From Corynebacterium suranareeae (GTDB lineage Bacteria; Actinomycetota; Actinomycetes; Mycobacteriales; Mycobacteriaceae): a stretch of DNA of 64,000 nucleotides. A program made the position numbers and the translations under genes. The number at the start of each line of letters is the position of its first letter. The stretch's first letter is position 1. Positions 54,977-62,462 of this stretch are shown piece after piece. The notes under the pieces were generated by a model. It had not been told where the DNA came from, did no database searches, and saw only the letters and a list, made by a program, of their open reading frames with translations. The stretch is taken from positions 2,480,001 through 2,544,000 of the forward strand of contig NZ_AP017369.1 of NCBI RefSeq assembly GCF_002355155.1, in the 5' to 3' direction.

Positions 54977-55303
54977 ATGAACACCTCACCGCGTATTGCC
55001 GTCATCCTTACCCAAGTCGCCACCGCCCCTGCGACTTTGAAAGATGTGAAGGCCTTCACCAACCTCGGCCTGTCGGAGATCAGGGACCGCATCGTTTCGG
55101 GGCAACCCGCGGTGGTCGAAGAGATGTTCTCGAACGCTTGGTACGACGAGCGCGCAGAGCAGTTACTCACGTTGCTAACAAAGTGGCAGGATGAGGGTAT
55201 TGCGTTTGAAGTTCGGGAGGTCGCTGAGGACGGGGACCTTGCAGACGGAGCGATGATTTCTGTGGAGGTGCTGCAGAATATCATCGAAGCAGGCCGCCAA
55301 TAA
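54977..55303 (+). CDS. Uncharacterised 108-residue protein
   Basis: A soluble protein, MNTSPRIAVILTQVATAPAT and so on, with an LKDVKAFTNLGLSEIRDRIV segment reminiscent of a ribosomal L7/L12 C-terminal fold (VK-LGL-EAK-LV), but the similarity is weak. AGGAAG lies eight bases before the ATG. A terminator-like hairpin follows. Function unknown. Confidence 0.68.
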   Translation: MNTSPRIAVILTQVATAPATLKDVKAFTNLGLSEIRDRIVSGQPAVVEEMFSNAWYDERAEQLLTLLTKWQDEGIAFEVREVAEDGDLADGAMISVEVLQNIIEAGRQ

Positions 55304-55318
55304 GTGAACCGGTGAGGA

Positions 55319-55353
55319 AAAACCCCGCTCACAGCGTATGTAAGCGGGGGTAA
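55319..55353. terminator. Terminator hairpin
   Basis: AACCCCGCT and AGCGGGGGT form a stem with a 13-base loop; A and T tracts flank it. It lies between the 108-residue gene and the convergent tRNA and may serve both. Confidence 0.7.
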
Positions 55354-55368
55354 AACATTCAACATTCG

Positions 55369-55442
55369 TGGGGCCACCGGGGCTCGAACCCGGGACCAAT
55401 GGATTATGAGTCCACGGCTCTAACCGACTGAGCTATAGCCCC
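55369..55442 (-). tRNA. tRNA with CAT anticodon (Ile2 or Met)
   Basis: The minus strand folds as a 74-base tRNA: acceptor GGGGCTA / TGGCCCC, D-arm TAGCTCAGTCGGTTAGAGC, anticodon loop CTCATAA and T-arm CCGGGTTCGAGCCCCGG. CAT is either methionine or, after lysidine modification, isoleucine (AUA). The ACTCATAATCC anticodon arm followed by TTGGTC resembles the E. coli Ile2 type, but I cannot decide by eye. Confidence 0.88.
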
Positions 55443-55594
55443 TACCGCTGCATGTGTATGCAACGAGAAACAGTATAACTAGGTCCACTTCTGAATTTGA
55501 ATTAAGCCCTCCTCAATTTTCAATTCCTGCTGCATTCCACACAAAAGTAGCGCATGATCTAGGGCATACTCTTATACATTTCCAAGGGGATTCG

Positions 55595-57145
55595 ATGCCG
55601 CATTTAAATAGACGTCAGTTCTTGCAATCTACTGCCCTTTCCGCAGGCATTGCCACATTTTTATCCCACACCGCCGGTGCCACGGAGCGTCAGTTTCAGC
55701 ACGGTGTCGCCTCGGGAGATCCCACCTCAAATTCTGTTGTTTTGTGGACGCGTCTTACCCCCACCCCCGAGGCTATTCCGGGCAGTGGCCTCGGCCCTGA
55801 TTCTTTAGTTACGTGGCAGATATCCACAGTTTCTGATTTCTCCAGCATCATGCAGGCGGGAACCATAATCACCTCCGCGCGCAGCGATCACACTGTCCAT
55901 ATTCACGCCACCGGACTTAGCCCATCTACCCGCTATTTTTATCGTTTCATCTCGCACACGGGAGAAATCTCACCGATCGGGCAAACTCAAACAACTTTGC
56001 TTGTCGACGCTCCCCTCCCGCACCTTCGCTTTGTCTTCGCCTCGTGTGCCAATTGGGAGGCAGGATTTTTTGCCGCCTACGGCGACATAGCTAGACGTGC
56101 GCAGGCAGGTGAATTCGACGTATTAGTCTTTTTAGGCGATTACATCTACGAATACGCAACTGGCATGTTTGCAGGAAAAGATGGAGTGGTGCGCCAGCAT
56201 CATCCAGCTCATGAGACGATCACCCTAGATCACTACCGCAGCCGGTACGGGCACTATCGCACGGATACTCATCTGCAAGCAGCTCACGCAGCACTGCCAT
56301 GGATTGTTATGTGGGACGATCATGAATCAGCTAATGATGCGCACCGCGAAGGGGCACAAAATCACTCTGCGGATGAAGGATCGTGGGCTGATCGTAAAGA
56401 TGCCGCCCGGCAGGCATTTTTGGAGTGGATGCCCATCCGTCAAGAAAGCACCTTGTATCGCACATTCAATTTTGGTGATCTTGCCACCTTATCGCTGTTA
56501 GATCTGCGTAGTTTTAGAGATGCTCCCCCATCTTTCGAGCAGTGGATTCACGGTATCCGCGCTGACACGATGATGGGTTCAGAGCAATTCCGCTGGTTGA
56601 AAACAAACGTGGAAGCTTCCACAACGACATGGAATATCATCGGCAGTTCCGTGATGTTCGCCCCCATGGCTGTCACCGGCCAACCACTGTTTCAGATACC
56701 GGAACCAATACCTGCAAATATGGATCAATGGGATGGATATTCACTGGAAAGAAATCGTCTCTTAGAGGTACTTGCTGGAACTTCTACCCCAACAATTTTC
56801 CTTTCCGGCGATATTCATTCGGAATGGGCAAACTCGATCCGTATAAACAGCCAGGAAATAGGCGTAGAAGCCGTATGCAGCTCAATTACCTCAGCTAATG
56901 TCAATGATTTCGCGTCACTTCCTGAAGACAATCCTCTATCTCTTCAAGCCGAGCAAGTAATTAGATCAAACAGTTCGCATGTGCGACACGTTGACCTAGA
57001 CGCGCATGGTTACGCGACCATGTACCTAACCCAAGAGTCAGTGCAATTTGTGTGGCATCGCGTGGCCGATCTTTCACGATCAGATTCTGCAGTTTCGCCA
57101 GCCATTGCACTTGAGTGGAAACCAGGCCTAGGATTCACCTCTTGA
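55595..57145 (+). CDS. phoD: PhoD-like alkaline phosphatase/phosphodiesterase, Tat-exported
   Basis: A 516-residue secreted enzyme of the PhoD family, calcium- and iron-dependent phosphodiesterases that release phosphate outside the cell. The Tat signal RRQFLQSTALSAG is followed by an export-type segment. The catalytic part has VFASCANWEAG, FLGDYIYEYATG, WDDHESAND and FLSGDIHSEW, the metal-binding residues of PhoD. I chose ATG 55595 because AAGGGGA precedes it and it places the twin-arginine motif at the N-terminus; the frame is open 47 codons earlier. A GTCGANAAGC core is in the frame at 55999. Confidence 0.9.
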   Translation: MPHLNRRQFLQSTALSAGIATFLSHTAGATERQFQHGVASGDPTSNSVVLWTRLTPTPEAIPGSGLGPDSLVTWQISTVSDFSSIMQAGTIITSARSDHTVHIHATGLSPSTRYFYRFISHTGEISPIGQTQTTLLVDAPLPHLRFVFASCANWEAGFFAAYGDIARRAQAGEFDVLVFLGDYIYEYATGMFAGKDGVVRQHHPAHETITLDHYRSRYGHYRTDTHLQAAHAALPWIVMWDDHESANDAHREGAQNHSADEGSWADRKDAARQAFLEWMPIRQESTLYRTFNFGDLATLSLLDLRSFRDAPPSFEQWIHGIRADTMMGSEQFRWLKTNVEASTTTWNIIGSSVMFAPMAVTGQPLFQIPEPIPANMDQWDGYSLERNRLLEVLAGTSTPTIFLSGDIHSEWANSIRINSQEIGVEAVCSSITSANVNDFASLPEDNPLSLQAEQVIRSNSSHVRHVDLDAHGYATMYLTQESVQFVWHRVADLSRSDSAVSPAIALEWKPGLGFTS

Positions 57146-57222
57146 CCTGCTGATTTGCAAGTTTTGAAAGCTTGAAGATATAGTTACATCTCGTTGCAAG
57201 GAAGTGTTTCCTTAAAGCGTAT

Positions 57223-57295
57223 TCCTCCATAGCTCAGTTGGCAGAGCATTCGACTGTTAATCGAAGGGTCACTGGTTCGAGCCCAGTTGGAGGAG
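57223..57295 (+). tRNA. tRNA-Asn(GTT), copy 1
   Basis: A 73-base tRNA with acceptor TCCTCCA / TGGAGGA, anticodon loop CTGTTAA (GTT) and T-arm ACTGGTTCGAGCCCAGT. It is identical to copy 2. A 24-base leader with hairpin AAGGAA-GTGT-TTCCTT precedes both. CA follows, but full CCA is not encoded. Confidence 0.95.
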
Positions 57296-57301
57296 CAAAA
57301 C

Positions 57302-57328
57302 AAAGCCCGCCATTTCGGCGGGCTTTTT
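57302..57328 (+). terminator. Terminator after tRNA-Asn copy 1
   Basis: AAAGCCCGCC and GGCGGGCTTT form a perfect stem and run into TT. Confidence 0.88.
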
Positions 57329-57425
57329 CGTTGCCCCATAGCGTTACGATCCCCCAATTTTGTAACTTCCACTTCACTGGCTATGATAAATATTCGTTGC
57401 AAGGAAGTGTTTCCTTAATACTTAT

Positions 57426-57498
57426 TCCTCCATAGCTCAGTTGGCAGAGCATTCGACTGTTAATCGAAGGGTCACTGGTTCGAGCCCAGTTGGAGGAG
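57426..57498 (+). tRNA. tRNA-Asn(GTT), copy 2
   Basis: Identical to copy 1 at 57223-57295, again preceded by the same 24-base leader. The two start 203 bases apart. Each has its own terminator. Confidence 0.95.
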
Positions 57499-57504
57499 CA
57501 AATT

Positions 57505-57541
57505 AATTCCCACCATTTTTTTAAAAAATGGTGGGAATTTT
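57505..57541 (+). terminator. Terminator after tRNA-Asn copy 2
   Basis: AATTCCCACCATTTTTT and AAAAAATGGTGGGAATT form a perfect stem with a very small loop, followed by TTT. A GTCGAAAAGC core follows at 57556. Confidence 0.88.
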
Positions 57542-57589
57542 GCGTTGAGGGTCACGTCGAAAAGCAATTTTTTGGTCTACGCTGGCTGC

Positions 57590-59428
57590 ATGAACATTCC
57601 TGGTGCTACGACACAGACCAACATCCCTCTGGACACACTTCTTGAGGATTACGCGCTACTGTCAGACACTCACACCGGCGCTCTGCTGTCCAACATGGGC
57701 AGTTTGGACTGGTTGTGCCTGCCTCGTTTTGATTCCCAAGCCATGTTCACCAGGCTGCTTGGTGATCGCGAGCACGGACACTGGAGTTTGCGTGTCCCAG
57801 GTGGTGAGGTGATCAGCCAAAACTACCTCGGCGATTCCTTCGTGGTGCAGACCGTGTGGCGCTCAGAGACCGGTACTGCCCGGGTTGTTGATTTCATGCC
57901 GATTCACGGTCAAGAACAACCCGATATCACCGACCTGGTGCGCTCTGTGCACTGCGTGGAAGGCGAAGTGGATGTGGAATCGATCCTGCGCCTGCGTTTT
58001 GATTACGGCGAGTCCACCCCATATTTCCGCACGAGCACAGTCGATGACATCAGCATCGTGCAGGCAGTCGCCGGTCCCAACGCCGTGTATGTTCGAGGCC
58101 CTGAAATGCCACACCGTTCAGCGAAAGATTGTCACAGTGGCAATTTTCATTTAACCGCGGGTGAATCCTTAGAGTGGGTTCTAACTTGGGCACCTTCATT
58201 TGAGCCGCACCCACCTATGCCTGATTACACCCGCTCTTTGGAGAGCACCTTGAACTTCTGGGCATCATGGGTTGATGAGCTCCCCCACCAGCGCCTCTAC
58301 GACGCTGAAGTCCGCCGCTCCATGCTCGTACTGCGCGCCTTGACCGATCTACAAACCGGTGGCATCGTGGCCGCACCGACCACCTCACTACCAGAAGATT
58401 TCGGTGGTATCCGCAACTGGGATTACCGATATGTGTGGCTGCGTGACTCTGCGCTAACCATTGAAGCCCTCGTTGAATACGGTTTTTCCCAAGCCGCACT
58501 GCAGTGGCGCACCTGGTTGCTGCGCGCGATTGCCGGTGATCCAGAAAACCTCCGCATCATGTACGGCCTCGGCGGGGAACGCCACCTGCCTGAACGCGAA
58601 CTCCACCACCTGCGAGGTTACGAAAATTCCAGGCCTGTTCGCGTTGGCAACGGTGCAGCCGAACAGTACCAGGCCGATGTGGTTGGTGAAGTCATGGTTG
58701 CGTTGGAAACTATCCGTCGCGCCGGGTGTGCTGAGGATGAGTTTTCGTGGGGCATGCAAAAAGCCATCCTTGAATTCCAGGAAGCCAACTTTGATCGCAA
58801 GGATCAAGGCATTTGGGAAATGCGCTCGGAACCACAATTTTTCACCCACGGGCGCGCCATGATGTGGGCGGGTTTTGACCGTGGCATCAAGGCCGTCGAG
58901 GAATACGACCTTGACGGTCCCGTCGAGCGCTGGCGTGAACTCCGCGCACAGCTACGCGAAGAAATTATGGAGCACGGCTACAACGAAGACATCCAATCGT
59001 TTACCCAGTGCTACGACAACACCCAGGTCGATGCCTCGTTGTTGCAGCTCGCTCAAATCGGCTTCATTGGGTTCAACGATCCAAAAATGCTCAGCACCGT
59101 AGCACGCATTGAACAAGAGCTTCTCGACGACCACGGCTTCCTTCATCGGTACCACACCGACGGATCTGACGGCCTCACCGGCGACGAATACCCCTTCCTC
59201 ATCTGTTCATTCTGGCTGGTTGAACAATACGCTCGTTCCAACCGATTGGAAGAAGCCAAAGAGAAAATGGATGCTATCTTAGCTGTCCAAAGCCCTTTGG
59301 GATTGCTGGCAGAAGAGTACTCCACCCAGCATGGCCGACTAGCCGGAAACTATCCTCAGGCGTTTTCTCACATCGGTTTGATTAGTGCTGCACGAGCCAT
59401 AAATTTCGAAGAAGCACGAAACAGGTAG
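57590..59428 (+). CDS. GH15 glycoside hydrolase (glucoamylase/trehalase-like)
   Basis: A 612-residue protein of glycoside hydrolase family 15. An N-terminal beta domain (residues about 20-230) with ALLSNMGSLDWLCLPRFDSQ is followed by an (alpha/alpha)6 barrel: GIRNWDYRYVWLRDSALT, GNGAAEQYQADVVGE and the late GLLAEEYSTQHGRLAGNYPQ, where the catalytic glutamate lies. Mycobacterial relatives are trehalases, so trehalose or small alpha-glucans are possible substrates. ATG 57590 is chosen because TACGCT, a -10-like box, lies 12 bases before it; the longer frame overlaps the repeat core. Confidence 0.9.
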   Translation: MNIPGATTQTNIPLDTLLEDYALLSDTHTGALLSNMGSLDWLCLPRFDSQAMFTRLLGDREHGHWSLRVPGGEVISQNYLGDSFVVQTVWRSETGTARVVDFMPIHGQEQPDITDLVRSVHCVEGEVDVESILRLRFDYGESTPYFRTSTVDDISIVQAVAGPNAVYVRGPEMPHRSAKDCHSGNFHLTAGESLEWVLTWAPSFEPHPPMPDYTRSLESTLNFWASWVDELPHQRLYDAEVRRSMLVLRALTDLQTGGIVAAPTTSLPEDFGGIRNWDYRYVWLRDSALTIEALVEYGFSQAALQWRTWLLRAIAGDPENLRIMYGLGGERHLPERELHHLRGYENSRPVRVGNGAAEQYQADVVGEVMVALETIRRAGCAEDEFSWGMQKAILEFQEANFDRKDQGIWEMRSEPQFFTHGRAMMWAGFDRGIKAVEEYDLDGPVERWRELRAQLREEIMEHGYNEDIQSFTQCYDNTQVDASLLQLAQIGFIGFNDPKMLSTVARIEQELLDDHGFLHRYHTDGSDGLTGDEYPFLICSFWLVEQYARSNRLEEAKEKMDAILAVQSPLGLLAEEYSTQHGRLAGNYPQAFSHIGLISAARAINFEEARNR

Positions 59429-59484
59429 AGTTTAAGGTGTCATTCTTGGTACACGTTTTTTAAATTAGGGAGAAGTATCCACAC

Positions 59485-59727
59485 ATGATCCAGTTAGTGA
59501 TAGGCGCTGCAGCAGGCTATGTGCTTGGCACCAAAGCTGGTCGCAAGCGTTACCACCAGATCAAAAAGGGATATGAGGCTGCGATCAACTCTCCCGCTAC
59601 CAAAGCGGCGGTGAACGCAACCCGCAAAGCAATTGCCAACAAGCTTGATCCTCAGCCACGCATGAAGGAAGTTAAAAACCTACGCACCAACGACGGTCAC
59701 GAGGTCTTAGAACCAGACCAGGACTAG
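59485..59727 (+). CDS. YtxH-like small protein
   Basis: An 80-residue protein starting with a Gly-rich hydrophobic segment (MIQLVIGAAAGYVLGTKAGR), followed by a basic amphipathic helix (RYHQIKKGYEAAINSP) and an acidic end. This is the build of YtxH-type small membrane proteins, often stress-linked. It lies 56 bases after the GH15 gene and converges on dnaG with a two-base gap. Confidence 0.8.
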   Translation: MIQLVIGAAAGYVLGTKAGRKRYHQIKKGYEAAINSPATKAAVNATRKAIANKLDPQPRMKEVKNLRTNDGHEVLEPDQD

Positions 59728-59729
59728 TC

Positions 59730-61625
59730 CTATCCCCTAAACGCGCGGGCTAACAGTTCCCGGCGCGCCTGCTCGAGTGCGACCAGATCGGAAAATAAAG
59801 AGTTGTAGGCTTGTTCATCTTCCGAGGGGCGCATTCTTTGTAGCTGCCCTTTCAAAATGGCAATCTGGTTGCCCACACGGGTTTCCTGCAGCCTAGAAAG
59901 CACGCCATCGGTGTAGGATTCAATATCTTGAGCCTCTACTTCGATAGGTTCCATCGCAAGCTCTGATACTAACGATGTGCCCAAGATGTCTGTCATGTTC
60001 TCAGATACAGCAGGCAGCCAATCTTTTCCATCTAAAGCTCGTTCGCAACCACCGGCTGCACCGATAGCATCGCGAACCATTCTGTACGCAGGATTAGTAA
60101 AACTATCGGTGGGCAGTCCATCAAAATATGACCCAGCAAGCTCAGGGTGCTGTAGTGCGATTTTAAGAGACTCCCGCTCCTGCCACAGCACAGGATTTCT
60201 CGGGTTCGGCAGTGCCATCGTGGGTCGCTTGCTTTGATCTTCTAAAGGCTGATCAAAGCGCTGCGCACGAATAGGCTTTTTATCCCGCTTGGGTCGACGT
60301 GCTTCCGCATGGACTTGGCGTAGTACTTCTGCAGGGTCGGACCACCCTACCCAACCAGAAAGTAACCTAGCGTATTCAGATTGCAGGGTTTTATCCCGAA
60401 TATCAGCAACAATCGGCACAGCGCGACGCAGTGCAGCCAACCGGCCTTCGACGGTATCCAGGGTGTATTCGCTGATGATGGATTGGATAACGAACTCAAA
60501 CATCGGGATACGCCGTGCCACTAGATCACGCACCGCTGCATCGCCACGTTCTAGGCGTAAATCGCACGGATCCATACCGTTTGGGGCAACAGAGACAAAC
60601 GACTGCCCAGTGAACTTCTGATCACCCTCAAAGGCGCGCATGGCAGCCTTTTGTCCCGCTTCATCACCATCGAAGGTGTAGATCAATTCACCACGGAAAT
60701 AGTTATCATCCAACATCAACCGACGCAGCATCTGGAGGTGCTCTTCACCGAATGCTGTTCCACATGATGCCACCGCTGTTTCAATACCAGCAGCATGCAT
60801 GGCCATCACATCGGTGTATCCTTCCACCACAACAGCCTGGTGGCCGGCAGCAATAGCCTTTTTCGCCGTATCTAATCCGAACAACACCTTCGACTTCTTG
60901 TACAACAAAGTTTCAGGCGTATTCATGTACTTGCCCATTTTGTCATCGTCGAAAAGCTTACGCGCTCCAAAACCAATCACATCACCAGAAAGGTTCTTGA
61001 TCGGCCATAACAACCGGCGTTGGAATTGATCAATGGGGCCACGCTTGCCCATTTTGGATAAACCTGCTGCTTCTAGTTCTTTAAACTCAAAGCCTTTTTT
61101 TAACAGGTGTTTGGTCAACGTATCCCAACCCGCAGGGGCATAACCGCATTCAAAGTGATAAATATGTTGCTGGCCAAATCCGCGTTGGAGTAAAAATTCG
61201 CGGGCAGGCTGGGCTTCAGGAGTTTCTAATTGTTCGCGATAAAACTGGTGGGCTGCCTTGTTCGCCAAAATCAGACGCTGGCGGGTTCCTGGTTCTTCTC
61301 GACGTCCTGGACCACCACCTTGATAATTGATTTGATAGCCGATTTTCTCAGCACAAACCTCAACTGCCTCGGGGAATGAAATGTGTTCCATTTCCATGAG
61401 GAAGGAAAACACATCACCACCCTTGCCTGTAGAAAAGCAATGGTAGTAACCACGATTAGGACGTACGTGGAACGAGGGTGTTTTTTCATCTTTAAAGGGA
61501 GAAAGCCCCTTGAGCGAATCTGCTCCAGCTGATTTCAGCTGCACATAATCACCCACGATCTCCTCGATCGGGGTGCGCTCGCGGATCGCCTGAATATCAC
61601 TTTCCGGAATACGTCCCTTTGCCAT
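59730..61625 (-). CDS. dnaG: DNA primase DnaG
   Basis: DnaG makes RNA primers for replication. The 631-residue protein has an N-terminal zinc-binding-type region (1-100), a TOPRIM catalytic core at about 260-345 (VVVEGYTDVMAMHAAGIET and TFDGDEAGQKAAM) and a C-terminal DnaB-binding part. The zinc region is degenerate: where the family has CPFH and CFGC, this protein has SPFK (Ser42, Lys45) and CFST (Cys63, Thr66), so three of four ligands are lost. ATG 61625 is the best start. It is divergent from the RNase gene. Confidence 0.96.
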   Translation of the reverse strand: MAKGRIPESDIQAIRERTPIEEIVGDYVQLKSAGADSLKGLSPFKDEKTPSFHVRPNRGYYHCFSTGKGGDVFSFLMEMEHISFPEAVEVCAEKIGYQINYQGGGPGRREEPGTRQRLILANKAAHQFYREQLETPEAQPAREFLLQRGFGQQHIYHFECGYAPAGWDTLTKHLLKKGFEFKELEAAGLSKMGKRGPIDQFQRRLLWPIKNLSGDVIGFGARKLFDDDKMGKYMNTPETLLYKKSKVLFGLDTAKKAIAAGHQAVVVEGYTDVMAMHAAGIETAVASCGTAFGEEHLQMLRRLMLDDNYFRGELIYTFDGDEAGQKAAMRAFEGDQKFTGQSFVSVAPNGMDPCDLRLERGDAAVRDLVARRIPMFEFVIQSIISEYTLDTVEGRLAALRRAVPIVADIRDKTLQSEYARLLSGWVGWSDPAEVLRQVHAEARRPKRDKKPIRAQRFDQPLEDQSKRPTMALPNPRNPVLWQERESLKIALQHPELAGSYFDGLPTDSFTNPAYRMVRDAIGAAGGCERALDGKDWLPAVSENMTDILGTSLVSELAMEPIEVEAQDIESYTDGVLSRLQETRVGNQIAILKGQLQRMRPSEDEQAYNSLFSDLVALEQARRELLARAFRG

Positions 61626-61683
61626 GACCATAACTCTAGTCCGTCCTCTCCGTGCCTCAATTCAGTGTGCCAATATTGGTTAC

Positions 61684-62157
61684 ATGCAAAACAGCAAAAA
61701 GACCCTCGGAGGAGTCCTCGGAGTCATAGTTGTGCTCGCTGCAGCGTGGTTTGGCATTGATCTTTCAAACTCAGGCCAAACATCAAGCAGTGCCTCTTCT
61801 ACTAGCTCTAACATTCCAACTTCTGAGTCCATTTCCAGCAACACTTCTGCTGATGGTGAAACCTGCTCTTTAAGTGAGCTACCTGCAGAAGCTGAAGAAG
61901 TAGTTGATGATATCCTTGCTGGCGGTCCTTTTGACTATCCAGACAACGACGGTGTGCGTTTTGGCAATTACGAAGGAACCTTGCCCAAAGAGTCCAGCAA
62001 CTATTACCGCGAATACACTGTAGAAACTCCTGGGCTGAATCACCGCGGTCCACTGCGCATTGTTACTGGTGGATCTGAACCCGAAGACCCTGATGTCTGG
62101 TACTACACCTCAGATCACTACGAATCCTTTTGTGCGATTACTGATGCGGAGAACTAG
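61684..62157 (+). CDS. Secreted guanyl-specific ribonuclease (barnase/RNase Sa-like)
   Basis: A 157-residue protein with a membrane or signal segment at residues 7-27, a Ser/Thr-rich linker (28-57) and a microbial ribonuclease domain. The active-site residues of the RNase Sa/barnase group are in place: Glu110 in YYREYTV, Arg125 in RGPLRIVTGG and His145 in SDHYESF; Cys61 and Cys150 may form a disulfide. It should cut RNA after G. The barstar-like gene follows with no space. I chose ATG 61684 (MQNSKKT); the frame is open 20 codons earlier, overlapping dnaG. Confidence 0.9.
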   Translation: MQNSKKTLGGVLGVIVVLAAAWFGIDLSNSGQTSSSASSTSSNIPTSESISSNTSADGETCSLSELPAEAEEVVDDILAGGPFDYPDNDGVRFGNYEGTLPKESSNYYREYTVETPGLNHRGPLRIVTGGSEPEDPDVWYYTSDHYESFCAITDAEN

Positions 62158-62403
62158 ATGAACATCGTTTTACAAGGACGATTTTTAACCCGTCAGGATT
62201 TCTTCGACCTGTTGGGTGCAGCCTCCTGGGGTGTTGACCGCAAACCGCCAACCAATTTGGACGGCATGGTTGATTTAATTCGTGAAACCGGATTGACCAA
62301 AATCACGATCAAGGGTCAATGGCTAATCACTGCTACTGAAACCAACAGAATTGAAGAAGTCTGCGATGACTTCCACGTCGAGCTTCGTTTCAACCATCGC
62401 TAA
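62158..62403 (+). CDS. Barstar-family ribonuclease inhibitor
   Basis: An 81-residue barstar-like protein, the cytoplasmic inhibitor of the ribonuclease encoded just before it. The motif PTNLDGMVDLIRET places Asp35 and Asp39 at the same positions as the barnase-blocking residues of barstar. The start codon follows the RNase stop directly, so both are translated from one transcript, which protects the cell from its own enzyme. Confidence 0.9.
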   Translation: MNIVLQGRFLTRQDFFDLLGAASWGVDRKPPTNLDGMVDLIRETGLTKITIKGQWLITATETNRIEEVCDDFHVELRFNHR

Positions 62404-62412
62404 AAACAACAC

Positions 62413-62440
62413 AAGTGCCGCCCCCTTGGGGGCGGCACTT
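62413..62440. terminator. Bidirectional terminator between barstar and glmS
   Basis: AAGTGCCGCCCCC and GGGGGCGGCACTT form a perfect 13-base stem with a two-base loop. A GTCGACAAGC core follows at 62444. Confidence 0.88.
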
Positions 62441-62462
62441 GGCGTCGACAAGCAAAAATCTT

